A stretch of 64,000 bases of DNA, from positions 58,154,015 to 58,218,014 of the forward strand of contig NC_057823.1 in NCBI RefSeq assembly GCF_910594005.1, written 5' to 3'. Made by a program: the position numbers and the translations under genes. Positions 1 through 11,680 of the stretch are shown in pieces. The notes under the pieces are model-generated. The model made no database searches. It worked only from the letters and a program-made list of their open reading frames with translations, and was not told the origin of the DNA. The number at the start of each line of letters is the position of its first letter. Position 1 is the first letter of the stretch. The stretch comes from Cervus elaphus. Lineage: Eukaryota; Chordata; Mammalia; Artiodactyla; Cervidae.

Positions 1-30
1 GTTTCACATAATAATAATGGCTTCTATTTA

Positions 31-235
31 CTTCTGTGTACCAAAAAGCATGCTAGGCACTTAATCACATGTTGTCCAATTGTTCCAACAACCTCGTAAG
101 GTTAACTCTATAACCCCATTTTATAATTTTAAAAATGAGTATCAGAAAGACTTTAAACTACGTACATGATCATGGAGCTGCTGGGAGCTGCGCGTATATT
201 CAAACTTGCTTCTGTCAGTTTGGCTCCCAGACTTG
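31..235 (-). repeat. MIR SINE, antisense
   Basis: The stretch follows the reverse complement of MIR: a degenerate 'tgctaggcacttaa' start, then 'ccccattttataat' and a diverged tail. It is ancient and decayed. Confidence 0.5.
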
Positions 236-2135
236 AGCTTTTTACACCAAACACCCTGGTAAAATCATCACAAGTAGAAAGATCTGTGCCCGATTATCCC
301 CATTTGCCCAGTAAAAAAAAAAGAAAAGAAGAGGTCACGTGATCTGCTCCACATCCCAGAATGAGTTAGAAGGAGCCAAGATGATAGCCCACAGCCCCCC
401 TGCCCGCTCCAGGTTGTGTTAAGGACCAATCAGTTCGCATTATAAAAGCTATGCTGGTGGCAGGTACGTTGTATTGTTGGGTAGAAAAAGTCAAGCGCTC
501 CTGACTTCTGAGACTCTTCAACATTTCTATGAATATGGCTTAACTTCAACATAGTCCTGGTGTATTTCTGCCTGTTTCGGGCCACCCAAGAATCACGTAT
601 CAGGTTTAACTCCTTTATTTGCCCCAGCATCCTCTTGTGAGTTCTATGAGCCATGATGCAGAGAACAAGTTAGAAACACTCAGTACTTTCCAGGCCTCTG
701 GCCCATCCTTAGCTGCCCTGACACCATCACCAGGCAATCAGCAGGATGTCCTGATGAAGGATGGACATCAGCTTCTCCAGGATTTTTTCTATGGACATCA
801 CCTTCTCTGGGATCTTTTCTTTATTTGTAAAATTGCAGAGCTTGTGCCATTAAGAATCAGCCAGAAGGTGTCAGCCCCACAAGAGTCTCTCTGTGGGACC
901 GACTCCCAGGGGCATGGATCACGTCAAGTGCCAGCAGGAAGGTCTCCTCTTCTCTAAGCTGCCAACACCACATCCTTAAACCTGTATCTCTAAATCCGTG
1001 TCTCTGGATGTGTTGTGTCCGAGGAAATATGCTCAAGCAGTAGACACAGCACGACTTCCCTGCAAGAGAAAGCAAACAGGCTTTACCACCTAACGAACAT
1101 GTCTCACGGTCAGCGCTTATTTGCCCGCTTTTTCTGAAGCAACTCTTAAGAGCCACTTGAATTCTATCACTATGGATAATTCTTAGAGAAATTGCATTTC
1201 TGCCTCCTAATCATCTTCGAACAAAGCAAGCACCTCATTTTATTAAGTCCAGCTACCCAGAGGAGCTGGTTCAAAGGGAAGTTAAGATATAGCGAAAACT
1301 GAGGTCTTAATCATTCCCATGTGAAAGAAGGTGACTATGTTATCAAACCTCACCAGGCCCGGCCTCCCAACTGCCAGCAGCAAGAACAAACAGATGTCAG
1401 GGCTATTTGTTTTCTGCAAAAATGACAGGAAATCAAAAATCTATCAGACGGATGTGTCAGCAGCACACCACAAGCAGACTGGTTAGTGAGATTTATGCAC
1501 CTAAGCTCAGGACAAAATCACCTTCTAAGCTTTCTAACTATCAACACCAACTAGAATACACATGCCACTGAGATATGGAAGCATTGTTAGTGAGAGGTGG
1601 TACCCTACACAATGTGGTCAGGTTCTATGTGTGATTTTAAATTATGCACATTTGAAATGTGTAGTAGAATATAAAAGTATTAAGCAACATCTCCTTGGAC
1701 ACATTTGTACAGACCTCATGGAATGCTTTTTTAAAACACTGTTAAGAACTGCAACATTCCAAAGCTCAAAATCTGAGTACACTGTACATGGTACCTACAC
1801 TATCGCCACATCAGAGTGCTACTGCACCTGCTAAACAAAACGCCTATATTTCTACCCCACCATGCGTGTGCACTAGAACCTTATGAAGCAATTTTAATGA
1901 CCACGATTGCTGGTGTCTTAGCGTCATCATTGTGATCATTTTAATGCTTTTTCATGCCTTAAAATAACACCCTCCAACTGGTGGTCAGAGTTAACTCTCA
2001 TGCTATTATTAACTTTGGACTAAAGGCAAGATGTGATCAAATGATACATTTAAAACCAAACAAAGACCATACCACCACCAGGAGGCCACCCCATGCTAAT
2101 TTAGAAGCCATCAAACTCTCATCCCTGGGAGAGAC
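236..2135. other. No gene recognised
   Basis: The stretch holds short chance frames, an A/G-rich run near 313-332 and a diverged tandem pair of 30-bp units at about 762-822. A minus frame at 857-1156 has an acceptor-like site near 1063, but I do not call it an exon. Confidence 0.5.
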
Positions 2136-2302
2136 AACTTTTCTTAAAGGGCCAGATGGTAAAAGATATGTCACAGCTCTATGCTTCTGCTGTAGCTGGA
2201 ACATGACCAGGAACATAGCTGTGTTTCAATAAAACTTTATTTACAAAAGAAGCCACAGGTTAGATTTAGCCTCTGGATTACAGTTGGCTGACTTCTGCTC
2301 TT
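2136..2302 (+). mobile_element. hAT-like non-autonomous DNA transposon remnant
   Basis: It matches the widespread mammalian family that runs from 'taaagggccagat' through 'caataaaactttatttaca' to a 'ggctgacttctgctc'-like end. Other copies lie at 33838-33950, 35225-35430 and 63795-63997. I am unsure of the formal family name. Confidence 0.6.
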
Positions 2303-2597
2303 TAGCTATGGAGCTAATCCCCACTCCTCACCTCCCCCTCAGCCCTTTCTTTTAATGAAGCATTTTATTGCACATAAAAGGAAGTTTCCCTACCTACATT
2401 CTCCCACTCTGGTAAACGTAATTTTTAGAAAATAAAAAGTTCCATTAAGACAGGTATATTTCAAACTTGCCAAAATTTTGCAAAAACAGTCCAAAAAATG
2501 AGCTAAAAGGTGGGAGCAATAAGCTGGCAACAGCATTGCAGCAACAGCACCACAGGAACAGCAATGCCTCACAATGTTCCATATCGTGTTCCATATC

Positions 2598-2642
2598 ACG
2601 ATGCTTACATAACTGTATACATTTGTCAAAACTTACCGAGTC
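2598..2642 (+). mobile_element. L1 3'-end fragment split by BovB
   Basis: The sequence 'cataactgtatacatttgtc' followed by 'aaaactta' is typical of old L1 3' ends. It resumes at about 3360 after the BovB insertion, with a short duplicated 'gagtc(g/a)t' at the joins. Confidence 0.55.
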
Positions 2643-3366
2643 GTGAAAGTGAAAGAGGAGAGTGGAAAAGTTGGCTTAAAGCTTAACATTCAGAAAACTA
2701 AGATCATGGCATCTGGTCCCATCACCTCATGGGAAATAGATGGGGAGACAGTGGAAACAGTGTCAGACTTTATTTTGGGGGGCTCCAAAATCACTGCAGA
2801 TGGTGATTGCAGCCATGAAATTAAAAGACGCTTACTCCTTGGAAGGAAAGTTATGACCAACCTAGATAGCATATAAAAGCAGAGACATTACTTTGCCAAC
2901 AAAGGTCCGTCTGGTCAAGGTTATAGTTTTTCCAGTGGTCATGTATGGATGTGAGAGTTGGACTGTGAAGAAAGCTGAGCACCGAAAAATTGATGCTTTT
3001 GAACTGTGGTGTTGGAGAAGACTCTTGAGAGTCCCTTGGACTGCAAGGAGATCCAACCAGTCCATCCTAAAGGAGATCAGTCCTGGGTGTTCATTGGAAG
3101 GACTGATGCTGAAGCTGAAACTCCAGTACTTTGGCCACCTCATGCGAAGAGTTGACTCATTGGAAAAGACCCTGATGCTGGGAGGGATTGGGGACAGGAG
3201 GAGAAGGGGACGACAGAGGATGAGATGGCTGGATGGCATCACCAACTCAATGGGCATGAGTTTGAGTAAACTCCGGGAGTTGGTGATAGACAGGGAGGCC
3301 TGGCGTGCTGTGATTCATGGGGTCGCAAAGAGTCAGAAACAACTGAGCGACTGAACTGACTGACTG
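2643..3366 (+). mobile_element. BovB LINE (RTE), 5'-truncated 3' end
   Basis: The translated frame covers the C-terminal part of the BovB polymerase after the palm (KLNIQKTKIMASGPITSWEI, then GRKVMTNLDSI). A premature stop (TAA in 'agcatataa') at about 2874 splits the frame, and a second frame carries VFPVVMYGCESWTVKKAEH. It ends with the typical 'gagcgactgaactgactgac' tail. It belongs to the group with the 'RRVDSLEKTLMLGGIG' signature. The copy is dead. Confidence 0.92.
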
Positions 3367-4124
3367 AGTCATACACTGAAGTTAGTCAATTTAATTGTGC
3401 TGATGAAGGCAATTTAACTGAGCAATGAAGCCAATTTTGAAAAAAGCGTAAAGCCTTGGCCATAGCCCCTAATTTGTAGTGACTGTAGACCCCTGTGGTA
3501 AGAATATACAGTCCTTAATTCATATTTGCTCCTGAGAGAACTGGTCATAAATGATGACAGTCTGAGCTATGTAAATACTTCAGGAACTCTATTGCATTAA
3601 AGACATTTTGCAGCTCTCCTGCACTCAACTCCTCATAGCATCCAGACCTCAACTTCTTCACTTCAGGGAGGAGAACTGGTTGCTTTTTAGAAAGAACAAA
3701 AAACCTCGAGTTCATGACTTAGCTTTCCACCACAGTAAAACCAAAACCAAAAAACAAGAACATGAGTCATTTAAGATGGGAGGTAATGCTTATTAAATTT
3801 CCTCTTTTTCACTATAACCTTAAATCAAAACCACAAGCTGACGATTTCAAACATGAGGTGTTGTTGAGTCTCAACCCTTTTCAGTCATCTTTGTTCCACT
3901 GTGAAGCCTGTCAACCTTCAAGGAGGGGGAAGAAAAGATAAAAGTGGCAAATAAGAAGAGGCTGAGATGCTAAAATCAGGGGAAAGCCACACACAGAAAA
4001 TTATTCCTCCTCTGATTAAAGTTGATGGAAGATGTACACAATAATTTCAAAACGCCAGCTATCAGCTTTTGCAGGGTCCTTGCATGTCATCTGTCTACAA
4101 CTCCAAGATGGGAACTTATTTAAA
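3367..4124. other. No gene recognised; L1 end and unique DNA
   Basis: The first 60 bases or so continue the L1 end. The rest looks unique, with no convincing splice-flanked open frame. Confidence 0.4.
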
Positions 4125-4311
4125 GCAATCGTTCTTAAAGTGTGGTCCCTGGACCAGCCTCACTAGCATCCCCTGGACTCTGGTCAGAAGCACAAAGCCC
4201 CAGGCTCCGCCCAGACCTCCTGAATCAGGAACTCAGAGTGGGACTCACCACTCTGTGTTTTACCAAATTCTCCACGTGATTCTGACACTCACTGAAGTTT
4301 CCAAATCACTG
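4125..4311 (+). mobile_element. MER5A (hAT-Charlie MITE)
   Basis: It starts 'gttcttaaagtgtggtccct' and follows MER5A through 'cagacctcctgaatcaggaa' to 'ttctgacactcactgaag'. Its length (about 187 bp) matches the complete MER5A element. Confidence 0.85.
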
Positions 4312-5798
4312 ATGTAAAGTCTGAAAACCAATATATAGTTGTAAGTTGAGTTCCTCATTCTCTAATTAACCTGACTTTAGATTCCACCCTGCAGGGTAAG
4401 ATGGGCTCTGTGCCCAAGTGCACAAGCACCAGAGGTGCTTTGAAAGCCTCACAGAGAGGCCAGTCTGGAAAAACAGGGGGATGTGGCCAAGTCATTCTCC
4501 ACAACTTTCCCAAGAACAGAGCAGATGCAGGAGCACACATGTCGATTCCATGCCAACACTGTTTGAGCACCTGCCATGTGCCAGGCTTTCACTAGATGAA
4601 ATTATCTTGCTTAGCTGTTCCAGGAATAAACAGATGTGTGGTAAGTATATATCAGTGTGTGTTAAGTATACAGAGGTTTAATATTCATCAGAATGGAGTC
4701 AAACTTGCAAACAAGCAGAAACCCTTTATAATTCTCCAATCCTCATGCACAGGCCTGGCCAGCATGCTTTGAATGCTGAGGTTCTTGTATACAAATGTTC
4801 CTTTTGCTTCTTCTTTGGTTAACTGTTCTCAAATTTTATTGGATATCAAAATTAGAGACCAGGTCGTTTACACAAGACCATGTATACTCTAGGTTAAAGC
4901 CAACATAAGGAACTTTGGGGTAATTCTGAATTACCCATGACAATGTTTGCTCTACTCAAAGGTTCTACCTTCTCTCAGATGTTAAAAATCGAAGTCAAAT
5001 AAACCGTGTAATATGCAAATCCACTAACTTATACTAGGCTTTCAGTCTCTCAGATAACTTTGTTCTGCCCTTCCCAGCAAGCATGCCATTCTCCTTGTGT
5101 AGATAATAAAAACTTAAAGAAATGAAAAGGAAGTACTTCTGAAATTCCCCTGCTTATCTGTTAACCCTACATCACTTGCCCCAAAAGTGGCATGTGCTCC
5201 AGCACAAGTACTCTCTCTTCCATCCTCTGCCCACGGTAGACATTGCTAATCAATCACAACACTCTTATCCAGAGCCCGAGAGTTCTTCTCCGGGCCTTGG
5301 GATCCTCCTCAATAGCATTTCAGACAGCCACCCCCAATCGGCTGGAGTACACATAACTGATGAAATATCTGTATTTCACTGGTCAATCAACATGCCCCTT
5401 TCTTATTTTTTTTCCTGCTCCAAATACAGCTTTAAACCCCTGCTTTCACTGTTCTTGGGACAATAAAATTATGCTTCAGTTAATTCTGAACTGCAGTCTC
5501 TACAACCTATGCTATATATCTTGAGGGTGGCAATCATGGCGGATTGTATTGAGCAGTTTAAACAATCTAAGAGCAGTTGCAACCCAGCACGTAGTACAAA
5601 ACTGCTCTGAAAATCAAAGAACCAAGCAAATAAAGGTATGTAGAACAGATAACAAAACACTTGCAAGAAGCCTCCTGTGAGTATAACTGGGAAACATACA
5701 GCAAGAATAGCCCAGGGAGGCTGAAGCATAATACTCAGGCTTATAAGCATGAAGACATGGCTTGAGTAAATAATTCTGATTTTGCTTTTGGTACTCAC
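4312..5798. other. No gene recognised; presumed 3' flank
   Basis: This stretch would be the 3' flank or 3' UTR of the minus-strand gene if exon J is terminal. About 5220-5470 looks a little like a degenerate LTR (CAATAAAATT near 5461), but no ends can be defined. Confidence 0.35.
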
Positions 5799-5868
5799 TG
5801 GTGATTCTTTATTCGGCTAAGGGGGCACCACACTGTTCCTTTAGCAGCATCTCCATTATTCTAATTCC
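5799..5868 (-). CDS. Putative last coding exon J (stop codon at 5809-5811)
   Basis: The minus strand has a very strong acceptor (GATGTTTCTTTCTTCTCTCCCTAG). In phase 0 it reads GIRIMEMLLKEQCGAPLAE and then TAA at 5811-5809. The stop lies inside GAATAAAG, so the AATAAA polyadenylation hexamer overlaps it. Ten bases later comes a consensus donor (CACCA|GTGAGTAC) at 5799, so the segment could also be a 70-nt stop-containing internal exon. All three frames contain a stop, which means it must terminate the protein or be a poison exon. Without this exon's partners I cannot tell which. Terminal position agrees with my finding no convincing exon at lower coordinates. Confidence 0.5.
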
Positions 5869-6094
5869 CTAGGGAGAGAAGAAAGAAACATCAAAATGCC
5901 ACATTTCACAGACAAGCACTTTTACATTTATCACAACCTTTCCCTTCAAGGAATCCAAGCAATGGCCATGTATTCATTTCAGAAAAGTAGGCTTGTAGTC
6001 ATATCTCACATTTTTATAATATTCCATTCAGCAATTTCTTTTACATTATCTCCACATGTGCTTGGAACTACTTGGGGAAACAGGCAGAGCAGAG

Positions 6095-6190
6095 CTGTGA
6101 ATCTTCCATTTTAAACATAAGAAAGCAATTTAAGCGACTTACTGAAAAGTGATCCAGCTACTAAGTGGCACTGCCAGAGCTGGAATAATC
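6095..6190 (-). repeat. MIR SINE fragment, antisense
   Basis: It reads 'gcgacttactgaaaagtgat' and then 'ccagctactaagtggcactg', the reverse complement of the MIR core. Confidence 0.6.
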
Positions 6191-6344
6191 ATGGTGAGAG
6201 TTAACACTACACCAGTGACATCAGAGATCACCGATCACCGTAACAGGTACAATGACAATGAACAGGTCAGAAACTACTGCAATGTGACACAGAGACACGG
6301 AGTGAGCAGATGCTGTCGGAAAAATGATGCCAAAAGACTTGCCT

Positions 6345-6497
6345 GGGGACTTCCCTGGTGGTCCAGTGATTAAGAATTTGCCTTCCAATGCAGGGGACAT
6401 GGGTTTGATCCCTGGTCAGAGAACTAGGATCCCACAAGCCACAACCCGAGGAGCCTGCATGCCACAACAAAGACCCAGCACAGCCAAAAAAAAAAAG
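6345..6497 (+). mobile_element. CHR-type tRNA-Glu SINE
   Basis: It has the 'ggggacttccctggtggtcc' head, a B-box-like 'ggtttgatccctgg' and a short A tail. Perfect 11-bp target duplications 'aaaagacttgc' flank it at 6332-6342 and 6493-6503. Confidence 0.9.
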
Positions 6498-7039
6498 ACT
6501 TGCTTGATGGAGGGTGGCCACAAACCTTCAGTCTGTAAAATGTGCAGTGTCTGTGAGGTGTGATAAAAGGAGCGATGCCTGTGTTTACTCAATACTTACA
6601 CAAGTGCTAGACTCGCTGCCAAGGTCTGCATGGGCGTTATCTGGTGCGCCGTTATCCGGTGGTGGGTACAAGGTGGACTACGGAGATCCTCCCCCTTCTG
6701 CCAGCACCACAGGCTGCTGCCAGCACCCAACTACCCTCAGCCAAAGGGAGCTGCGGTACCTAAGGTCATGCCCCTCTCCAGGAGTGGCCCACATCGGATG
6801 GCTGGCCGATATAAGGAAGGAAGACCCAGCCCCCCGTGTAAATTTGGGACAACTCGGAAGGGTATCCCATTGCCACAGCTCCCCATGGGATCAGCTGAGA
6901 CCTTCATCACGACTGCACTGCAGTTCACGGTTACCTCCTGCCCGCTTCCCTCACTCCCTCGAAAGAGTTGTTCCCAAGAGCCCATTCCAACTACCCTCTG
7001 CACAAAAATCTCCATCTGAGCCTGTGTCTGAGAGCCCAA

Positions 7040-7172
7040 CCTTGTTTAACCTTCATTTTACTGATGAAGAAAACAGAAATTCAAGGAGGGTTTAGTCATT
7101 TCCCCCATATTATACAGCTATTAAATAATAAAGCCAGAGGAAGAACACAGATGCTGAATTCTGGTTTCAGGG
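7040..7172 (-). repeat. MIR SINE, antisense
   Basis: The run 'cattttactgatgaagaaaa' and then 'acagctattaaataataaag' follows reverse-complement MIR. Confidence 0.7.
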
Positions 7173-7696
7173 GCACCCCTTAACATCACAAGGCTCACAC
7201 CAAGGCTGAACACATCAAGTTGCTGGCCCATCCACCTCAGCTGGTCAAGTTCTACCCTGAAGGAAAGAAGAGAGCAGATACTCCCTCTTTCCTTCTTGAA
7301 GAACAAGTTCTGTAGATCAGAGGCTAAACCTTCAGATGGAAAGGCAGGGTTGTGATGTAATTATGAACTGGAATGTTAAGGAATTCAAAGCTGGGTTATC
7401 AGAAATGGGACAGACTGCACTCAGGGACAGGACGGAGGATAACAACGAGCACCACTAACTTAAACTGCAGGCCTCAGGCCCCACGCAGTAAGGCTTTGAT
7501 TTCAGAGGACTCTCATAGACCCCAGAGTGCTGGATCTTTAACTGGTCCTTCCCACAGTCAAGCAGGGCTGGGAAACACCGAGAGGACCTACAGGAGACAG
7601 ACAGGGACTTCCCACTTGGGGTTTGTTCGGAGCCACAGGAGGGGAACGCACCTCTAGAGAAGACAACACAATACACTGAGTACTAAAGTACACTGA

Positions 7697-7910
7697 GGGC
7701 TTCCCTGGTGGCTCAAGGGTAAAGAATCCGCCTGCAATCAAGAAGACATGAGTTCGATCCTTGGGTTGAGAAGATCCCCTGCAGAAGGAAATGGCAACCC
7801 ACTCCAGTATTCTTGTTTGGGAACTCCCATGAACAGAGGAACCTGGTGGGCTACAGTCCACGGGGTTGCAAAGGAATAGGACACAACTTAGTGACTAAAC
7901 ATCAAAACCG
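7697..7910 (+). mobile_element. Bov-tA SINE
   Basis: A tRNA-like head ('gggcttccctggtggctcaa') is fused to the BovB-derived Bov-A body. It has a target duplication 'aaagtacact' at 7685-7694 and 7911-7920. Confidence 0.9.
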
Positions 7911-7983
7911 AAAGTACACTAAACAAAAGTTAACATTTCCTTGAGGTTCCTTGAGGTTTCCAAAGGTCCTTCAGATTTCTAGC

Positions 7984-8349
7984 TGCTGTTGCTTTGTTCA
8001 GTCACCCAGTCATGTTCGACTCTTTGCAATCCCATGGACTGCAGCATGCCAGGCCTCCCTGTTCCTCACCATCTCCCAGAGTTTGTCCAAGTTCATGTTC
8101 ATTGCATCAGTGATGCCATCCAGCCATCTCATCCTCTGATACCCTCTCCTCCTTCTGCCCTCAATCTTTCCCAGCATCAGGGACTTCTCCAATGACTCAG
8201 CTGTTTGCATCAGATGACCAAAATAGTGGAGTTTCAGCTTCAGCATCAGTCCTTCCAATGAGTATCCAGGGTTGATTTCCCTTAAGATTGACTGGTTTGA
8301 TCTCCTTGCTGTCCAAGGGACTCTCAGGAGTCTTCTCCAGAACCACAAA
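7984..8349 (-). mobile_element. BovB LINE 3' end fragment (ART2A-like)
   Basis: The minus-strand translation gives WFWRRLLRVPWTARRSNQSI and then RRRRGYQRMRWLDGITDAM, the BovB C-terminus. It is truncated at both ends of the ORF. Confidence 0.9.
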
Positions 8350-10242
8350 TATAGTCACTATCTTGGAAGCAAGAAATATTAACTAAAGGATCTTGTTGAT
8401 GCCGAGAAGTATGGAGTATGGGGCAAACTGAAACATCAGACTATTGGGCCAGGAGCCCTGCTGAGCATTCTGCTGGGTACCTCAGGCTCCTCACTGTTAC
8501 CAGGCATCACTTAGACCAGAGAGTTCAGGGCACCCGGAGGCTGACTAAACAGTGATTAAACCAGAATTACTAGGGGAACCCACAAAAGCAAATACAGATT
8601 CCCAGCCCTACCCAGATCCCTACAATCTGAACTTCCAAGGCTGGAGCATGGAGCCTGCAGACAGTCCTCCTGTGGTTCTGAAGCACGACTCATTCAAGTA
8701 TGAGAGTTTGTTAAAGAAAAAAAAAAAAAAAAGCAGCTGGATACCACCTCCAGACACTGATGAAACAATTGTCCTTAACCATTTCTGAAGATACAGCACA
8801 TACTCTTAGAGCTATTTACCTTTTTAATTAGAGGGGAAAGGAGGGGTTGGGGATGAAACAACAAGTGGAATGACATTTAAACTAATTCTGCTCTCACTCA
8901 TTCAACAACAGAACCAGTTCACAAATATTTACTGGGCACCTGCCCATGTACTCTGGAGAGTAAATGGTGAACAAATCTAAGTCCCTTCCTGTGTGGAACA
9001 TATGGACTAGTAGATTTCATTCCCCTTGTCTCGTTGTTTTTTTCCCTCTTTGGTTCAACAAACCCCTGAACAATAATTAAATGCCTTCCTTCTCTTTTCA
9101 GGATGAATAAAAACAGCCATGTTAATTCTGTTGCAAGCTTCTTTTTATAGAGTGGGCCCCAAAGTCTAATCGGTATGTCTTTAAAACCAGAAAAGCAGAC
9201 TCCTTCCTTAGAAGTGAGCACCGGTGAACTCTTCCCATCTGTCTAAATTAAGAACGCCACCATTTACTGAGCCGAGAGCTAGCTGACATAAGTGAAGACT
9301 TTGGGGTTTGCCTTGGGAATTGAAAGACGTTATTTATTGAATCAATTAAGCTTACAATGTGACAGTTGATTTTCTTTCCCTTTTACCCCCTCTTTCACAT
9401 CACTTCAGTCTTTTTAAGTAGAACAGTTAGAAATAGAAGGTGGAGAACAAGGGCAAATAGAGAGACCCATAAAATGAATTAAAAACAAAAAAGGCCTACC
9501 AGGGAGGCCCAGCCATTATTTAGTAGTCTCTTTAGTAAGGAGGGACCACATCAAAACCCAATCGATAGAGTCCTTTCAAATTAAGTCTCTTAAAATCCAA
9601 CTCCCAAGAGATCAGGCTTAAAGGGGCTAAATTTACACCACTTATCACACAATAATGCCTGAAATGCAAAACAAACATTACTTGGACCCACCTTTATAGA
9701 TAGAGCTTAACTGAAAAGCTTTTTGGACTGATAAGCCATAAAGCAGCTTGATTTTATTATTTCCTTCCCCTCTGAGCATTCCCCCCCCTGTTTCCAAGCC
9801 ATCTTTCTCTATTTGCCAATGTACAGACATGGGAGCCCTCCCACTCTCATCCCCCTCATTCCAGGGCCATGCTGGCCAGCCGGGTCCCCACCGAGGAGAC
9901 CCAGAGTCGCATTTTTCAAATTCAAAACACTTCACAAATTCCCCCATTCTCAGAGCGTTTGAGAAAGCTGATTATTACAGAAAATGAAAAGCTTGCCTGA
10001 AGAGGAGGCAGATAAAGTTACTAAAGATGGCTAGATCCAGACAGTATATTTATTTTATTATCAAACAGATGCTTCCTTTAGAAACTCTGATTAAATCCAG
10101 GAAGTCCTGAGGAGGCTGGCATGAAGGAGGACTGCAGAAGCTGCAGTCTGGGTAAGACCCAAGCCTGGCTGTGAGTGTGACAGAGTGAAGGGAAGGTCCA
10201 AGCAGAGCAGAAGAGAGGAATATCAGACCTCACAAAGGCCTT
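8350..10242. other. Intron-like DNA, no exon found
   Basis: A diverged L2-like piece (antisense) covers roughly 8895-9015 ('tactgggcacctgcc'). A run of about 17 A lies near 8716-8732. The remainder looks unique and AT-rich. Confidence 0.4.
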
Positions 10243-10350
10243 AGGGAATTCCCTAGTGGTCCAGTGATTAGGATTCTGCACTTCCATTGACAGAGGCCTG
10301 GGTTTGATCCCTGGTCAGGGAACTAAGATCCCACCAGCTAAAAAAAAATT
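10243..10350 (+). mobile_element. CHR-type SINE, short
   Basis: It reads 'agggaattccctagtggtcc' and then 'gtttgatccctggtcaggga', ending in an A run. Short 'acaaag' repeats flank it. Confidence 0.85.
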
Positions 10351-11159
10351 ACAAAGTTCCAAAGCAGTTCTAAAAGACACATCTGGAGGGTGCTCTTAAC
10401 AAAAGAGCTGCTCACCTAATTATCACAATAATAAAAGATTGGTCATAATTGGATGAAGAATAACTATTTGTATACTTAGTGTTTAACCAGAAGCTAGGTA
10501 CTGCGATAACCAGATTAAGCACTGGAAGACCTCTCCTCCCGCCACTGAAAAGAAAGCTTTCTTGTGCATCATGGCTTTGGAATAAGTACCAGGAACAGTA
10601 TGAGCACCTATTGTATATAAAAGACTGCACTGATGCTGTGAGGAATGAGATGCAGGTAAGGCATGATTTTTCTGTTCAAGGGTCATCAATTTCTTGGGAG
10701 GAATTACGAGGAATGCAAAATAACTAAAAAATAAGACAGCCTCTGAGAAGCATTACCATGTTTGAAAAAAAAAAAAAGTTCAATGGAAGAAGGGAAGTAG
10801 AGACTGATCCTGCATGAAGGGAAGACCTAGAGAAGCTGCTGGAAGATGAATGGTTTGAACAAGACCCAAGCCTGGCTGTGAATGTCACATACAGAGCGAG
10901 GGGACTGTCAAGCAGAGTGGGGACTAACACCAGGCGTGGGGGCGGGAACGTCAGTGCCTGTGCGGTTAAGCATCCGCCTTCCTGAAGGGGGAGGAGGTGG
11001 ACTGGATGCAGCAGGAATGCGAGTATTACACTTCCCGTGTTTCCACACCCCCCACCACCACCTGCTCACACACACCCTTCCTCCCACCTCAGCTCTGCTC
11101 TTTCCTGGAAGAGACAAAAGGACGTACAACATCCCACAAATAGCCCTGTAATTATGCAA
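10351..11159. other. Intron-like DNA, no exon found
   Basis: An A run at about 10767-10778 and a C-rich patch near 11045-11090 are visible. Two phrases ('caagcctggctgtga') at about 10162 and 10868 are similar, a possible local duplication. Confidence 0.35.
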
Positions 11160-11345
11160 CAACACTCGGATTTAGGACTGAGTCCGATTTAACTGTGAAA
11201 CTTTGGGCATTTTACTTAGATTCTCTAAGCATCAACTGTCTCATCTTTGAAGGGGGATGAGGTAGTAACATAGGCTTGTGAGAATTAGTCAAAATCACAA
11301 TGTTTGATCTGGTTACCAGAGTACCCAGCTTCTGGTAAATACTCA
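11160..11345 (+). repeat. MIR SINE
   Basis: It follows MIR through 'gtgaaactttgggcatttta', 'ctgtctcatctttgaag' and the 'tgagaattag' 3' part. Confidence 0.65.
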
Positions 11346-11384
11346 GTAAATAGTTACTCATCTAAATCTCTTTCGTGATCATTT

Positions 11385-11515
11385 AATCTCACTTGAATGC
11401 AAATTCCATAAGGCTGGGAGCCTTGTCTGTCTTGTACAAGTTGTGACCCCCTAGAAGAACAATGCCCAGTACACAGAAGGCCTGCAGTAAATGTCTACTG
11501 AATGAATGAATCTAT
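11385..11515 (+). mobile_element. L2 LINE 3' end
   Basis: It contains 'ctgggagccttgtctgtctt' and ends 'ctactgaatgaatgaat', as in L2 3' termini. Confidence 0.7.
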
Positions 11516-11599
11516 CATCCAACCAATTAATCATCGGTTTACAAGGCTACCACATTAGATGAGAAGGTGTTCAGAGATAGGGAACAACAGTTATTTACA

Positions 11600-11680
11600 T
11601 TTGAATCTTCACTGTCTAGTGCAGAATTTGGCACAAAATACATGCTCAATATTTATGAATCATAAGGCTGATCAACTGAT
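11600..11680 (+). mobile_element. L2 LINE 3' end fragment
   Basis: It reads 'gtgcagaatttggcacaaaa' then 'tacatgctcaatatttatga', a second diverged L2 end. Confidence 0.5.

Noticed and set aside
857..1156. 99-codon minus frame with an acceptor-like site near 1063 (GCTTTCTCTTGCAG)
   Set aside because: The acceptor is good but the following frame has low-complexity, chance-like composition, no donor with an open partner and no recognised homology. It could be a 3' terminal exon of another transcript, but I cannot support it.
5220..5470. Possible LTR with CAATAAAATT near its end
   Set aside because: No TG...CA ends, no matching second LTR or target duplication could be defined.
6345..6497. tRNA genes within the SINE heads
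   Set aside because: The tRNA-like parts of CHR and Bov-tA SINEs do not fold as complete tRNAs and repeat many times in the window.
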